Below are positions 6,099 to 6,634 of a stretch of 6,634 nucleotides of DNA, one piece after another. Both the position numbers and the translations under genes were made by a program. Source of the DNA: a bacterium (GTDB taxonomy: Bacteria; Eremiobacterota; Eremiobacteria; Baltobacterales; Baltobacteraceae). Numbering within the stretch: position 1 is the first letter of the stretch; each line of letters starts with the position of its first letter. Location of the stretch: NCBI GenBank assembly GCA_021781095.1, contig JAJXXM010000199.1, positions 1 to 6,634 of the forward strand, given 5' to 3'. The notes beneath the pieces were generated by a model, which was not told the DNA's origin, searched no databases, and worked only from the letters and a program-made list of their open reading frames with translations.

Positions 6099-6357
6099 TT
6101 GTCACGCCGAGTAGCGCACCAGTGTCACGCCGAGTAGGGCGCTTTAGCGCCCGTATCGAGGCGCGATCGTTGTCACGCCGAGTAGCGCGATCGTTGTCAC
6201 GCCGAGTAGCGCGATCGTTGTCACGCCGAGTAGGCGGCGAAGCCGCCGTATCGAGGCGCAATCGTTGTCACGCCGAGTAGGGCGCTTTAGCGCCCGTATC
6301 GAGGCGCAATCGTTGTCACGCCGAGTAGGGCGCTTTAGCGCCCGTATCGAGGCGCGA
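6099..6357. repeat. Repeat block 1: seven exact 14-base cores in short and hairpin-bearing long units
   Basis: The core GTCACGCCGAGTAG occurs exactly at 6101, 6124, 6172, 6196, 6220, 6267 and 6315. Short units (6172-6195, 6196-6219) are the core followed by CGCGATCGTT, 24 bases in all. The first unit (6101-6123) is a variant ending CGCACCAGT. Long units (6124-6171, 6220-6266, 6267-6314, and a truncated one from 6315) insert a hairpin plus GTATCGAGG between core and tail and are 48 or 47 bases long. Hairpins lie at 6137-6152, 6233-6247, 6280-6295 and 6328-6343. The block starts 5 bases after the namZ stop. The design resembles REP/BIME-type intergenic repeats; no associated transposase is in the window. 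Confidence 0.93.
6137..6152. terminator. First intergenic hairpin, possible 3'-end or terminator structure for the queD-namZ operon
   Basis: This is a perfect 6-base-pair stem, GGGCGC-TTTA-GCGCCC, centred about 50 bases after the namZ stop. It is the first strong hairpin downstream of the operon. No run of T follows, so a classic intrinsic terminator is not supported; a REP-like role in mRNA 3'-end protection, or Rho-dependent ending nearby, is equally possible. Confidence 0.25.
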
Positions 6358-6364
6358 CACTTGC

Positions 6365-6475
6365 GCGACCGTGCGACTGCGGCGCACCGCTCCTCACTAG
6401 ACGCTCGCGGCTCGGACAAGCAATGTCAGGGTCCTCGCCGCTCGTTCGTCGGGTGCACCGTCATCGCACGGTCGC
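6365..6475. other. Nested inverted-repeat segment, candidate structured RNA or cruciform/MITE-like element
   Basis: The outer arms 6365-6388 and 6452-6475 are inverted copies matching at 20 of 24 positions. They include a perfect 12-base arm pair, GCGACCGTGCGA against TCGCACGGTCGC, and an inner GGCGCACC/GGTGCACC pair. Inside lies a second stem: GCGGC-TC-GGAC (6407-6417) against GTCC-TC-GCCGC (6431-6441) with a 13-base loop. The whole folds on paper into a long two-part hairpin. One mismatch (C opposite A on the plus strand) becomes a G-U wobble in a minus-strand transcript. I do not recognise a known RNA family. The segment sits between two blocks of the same repeat, as if inserted among them. 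No flanking target duplication is evident. Confidence 0.45.
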
Positions 6476-6508
6476 TCGTCGTCCTCGGGCAACGGAACAC
6501 GCACCGTT

Positions 6509-6530
6509 CTCACTCCGAGCAGCGATCGTT
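6509..6530. repeat. Diverged short repeat unit at the left edge of block 2
   Basis: CTCACTCCGAGCAG followed by CGATCGTT matches the short repeat unit with three substitutions in the core and two bases missing from the tail (22 instead of 24 bases). It is the only clearly decayed core copy in the window and marks the boundary between the structured segment and the second repeat block. Confidence 0.75.
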
Positions 6531-6634
6531 GTCACGCCGAGTAGCGCGATCGTTGTCACGCCGAGTAGCGCGATCGTTGTCACGCCGAGTAGCGCGATCG
6601 TTGTCACGCCGAGTAGGCGGCGAAGCCGCCGTAT
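6531..6634. repeat. Repeat block 2: three perfect 24-base tandem units plus a long unit cut by the window edge
   Basis: Exact cores start at 6531, 6555, 6579 and 6603, a strict 24-base period. The first three are short units (core plus CGCGATCGTT). The last is a long unit carrying the GGCGGC-GAA-GCCGCC hairpin (6616-6630), the same version seen at 6233-6247, and runs off the window after GTAT. The order of three short units then a GAA-type long unit partly mirrors 6172-6247 in block 1, suggesting segmental duplication. Confidence 0.93.

Larger units (their letters stand above)
6094..6634. other. Non-coding tail of the window: repeats around a structured block
   Basis: These 541 bases contain no gene I can support. 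They consist of a first repeat block (6099-6357), a largely unique segment with nested inverted repeats (6365-6475), a short spacer (6476-6508) and a second repeat block (6509 to the window end). Open frames on both strands here are by-products of a repeat period divisible by three. Confidence 0.85.

Noticed and set aside
6124..6357. Integron attC sites
   Set aside because: The units have a hairpin but lack the paired RYYYAAC/GTTRRRY core sites and the expected arm layout, and there are no cassette genes between units.
6076..6419. Minus-strand open frames through repeat block 1, encoding repeated LLGVTTIA- and RRDNDRA-like peptides
   Set aside because: They are open only because the repeat period is 24 bases. 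The 47-base long unit breaks the frame, the peptides are low complexity, and the repeats are clearly intergenic in design.
6423..6634. Plus-strand frame from ATG 6423 open to the window end, with a repeated AIVVTPSS peptide
   Set aside because: There is no ribosome binding site, the frame begins inside the inverted-repeat segment, and its length comes from the 24-base repeats. It cannot be excluded entirely because it runs off the window.
6099..6634. CRISPR array
   Set aside because: Units follow each other directly, the sequence between cores is the same repeated tail or hairpin rather than unique spacers, and no cas gene is nearby.

Overview
The window is a gene-dense, high-GC bacterial segment that looks chromosomal. 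It holds seven and a half protein genes packed with almost no gaps, followed by about 540 bases of non-coding repeats. Frequent GTG starts, 4-base start/stop overlaps and long antisense shadow frames fit a GC-rich genome. The futalosine-route menaquinone genes mqnB and mqnD rule out an enterobacterium-like lineage using the classical Men pathway. The combination suggests a soil or environmental lineage, possibly Candidatus Eremiobacterota (WPS-2) or a similar deep-branching high-GC phylum. That placement is a weak inference, because no rRNA or other marker gene is present.

Layout. Bases 1-1131 (+) encode the C-terminal part of a 2-oxo acid dehydrogenase E2 acyltransferase, cut by the window edge. 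Its stop codon overlaps by 6 bases that of a converging two-gene minus-strand unit: a DUF4438-family protein (2387 to 1512) followed by a DUF427-family protein (1467 to 1126). A 57-base divergent gap (2388-2444) separates this unit from a plus-strand operon, queD-queE-mqnB-mqnD-namZ (2445-6093). Its junctions are 4-base overlaps or a 1-base gap.

How the genes work together. QueD and QueE are consecutive enzymes of 7-deazaguanine (queuosine precursor) synthesis; folE and queC must lie elsewhere. MqnB and MqnD are two steps of the futalosine menaquinone pathway; mqnA and mqnC are not in the window. NamZ is a predicted exported exo-beta-N-acetylmuramidase for peptidoglycan turnover. The three processes share no direct substrate, so the operon looks like co-expressed housekeeping biosynthesis.

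The most unusual part is the non-coding tail (6094-6634). It holds eleven exact copies of a 14-base core, GTCACGCCGAGTAG, in 24-base short units and 47/48-base long units. The long units carry a perfect hairpin whose stem occurs in two sequence versions with compensating changes on both arms. The two repeat blocks flank a 111-base segment (6365-6475) with nested inverted repeats. I see no tRNA, rRNA, CRISPR array, integrase or transposase gene.
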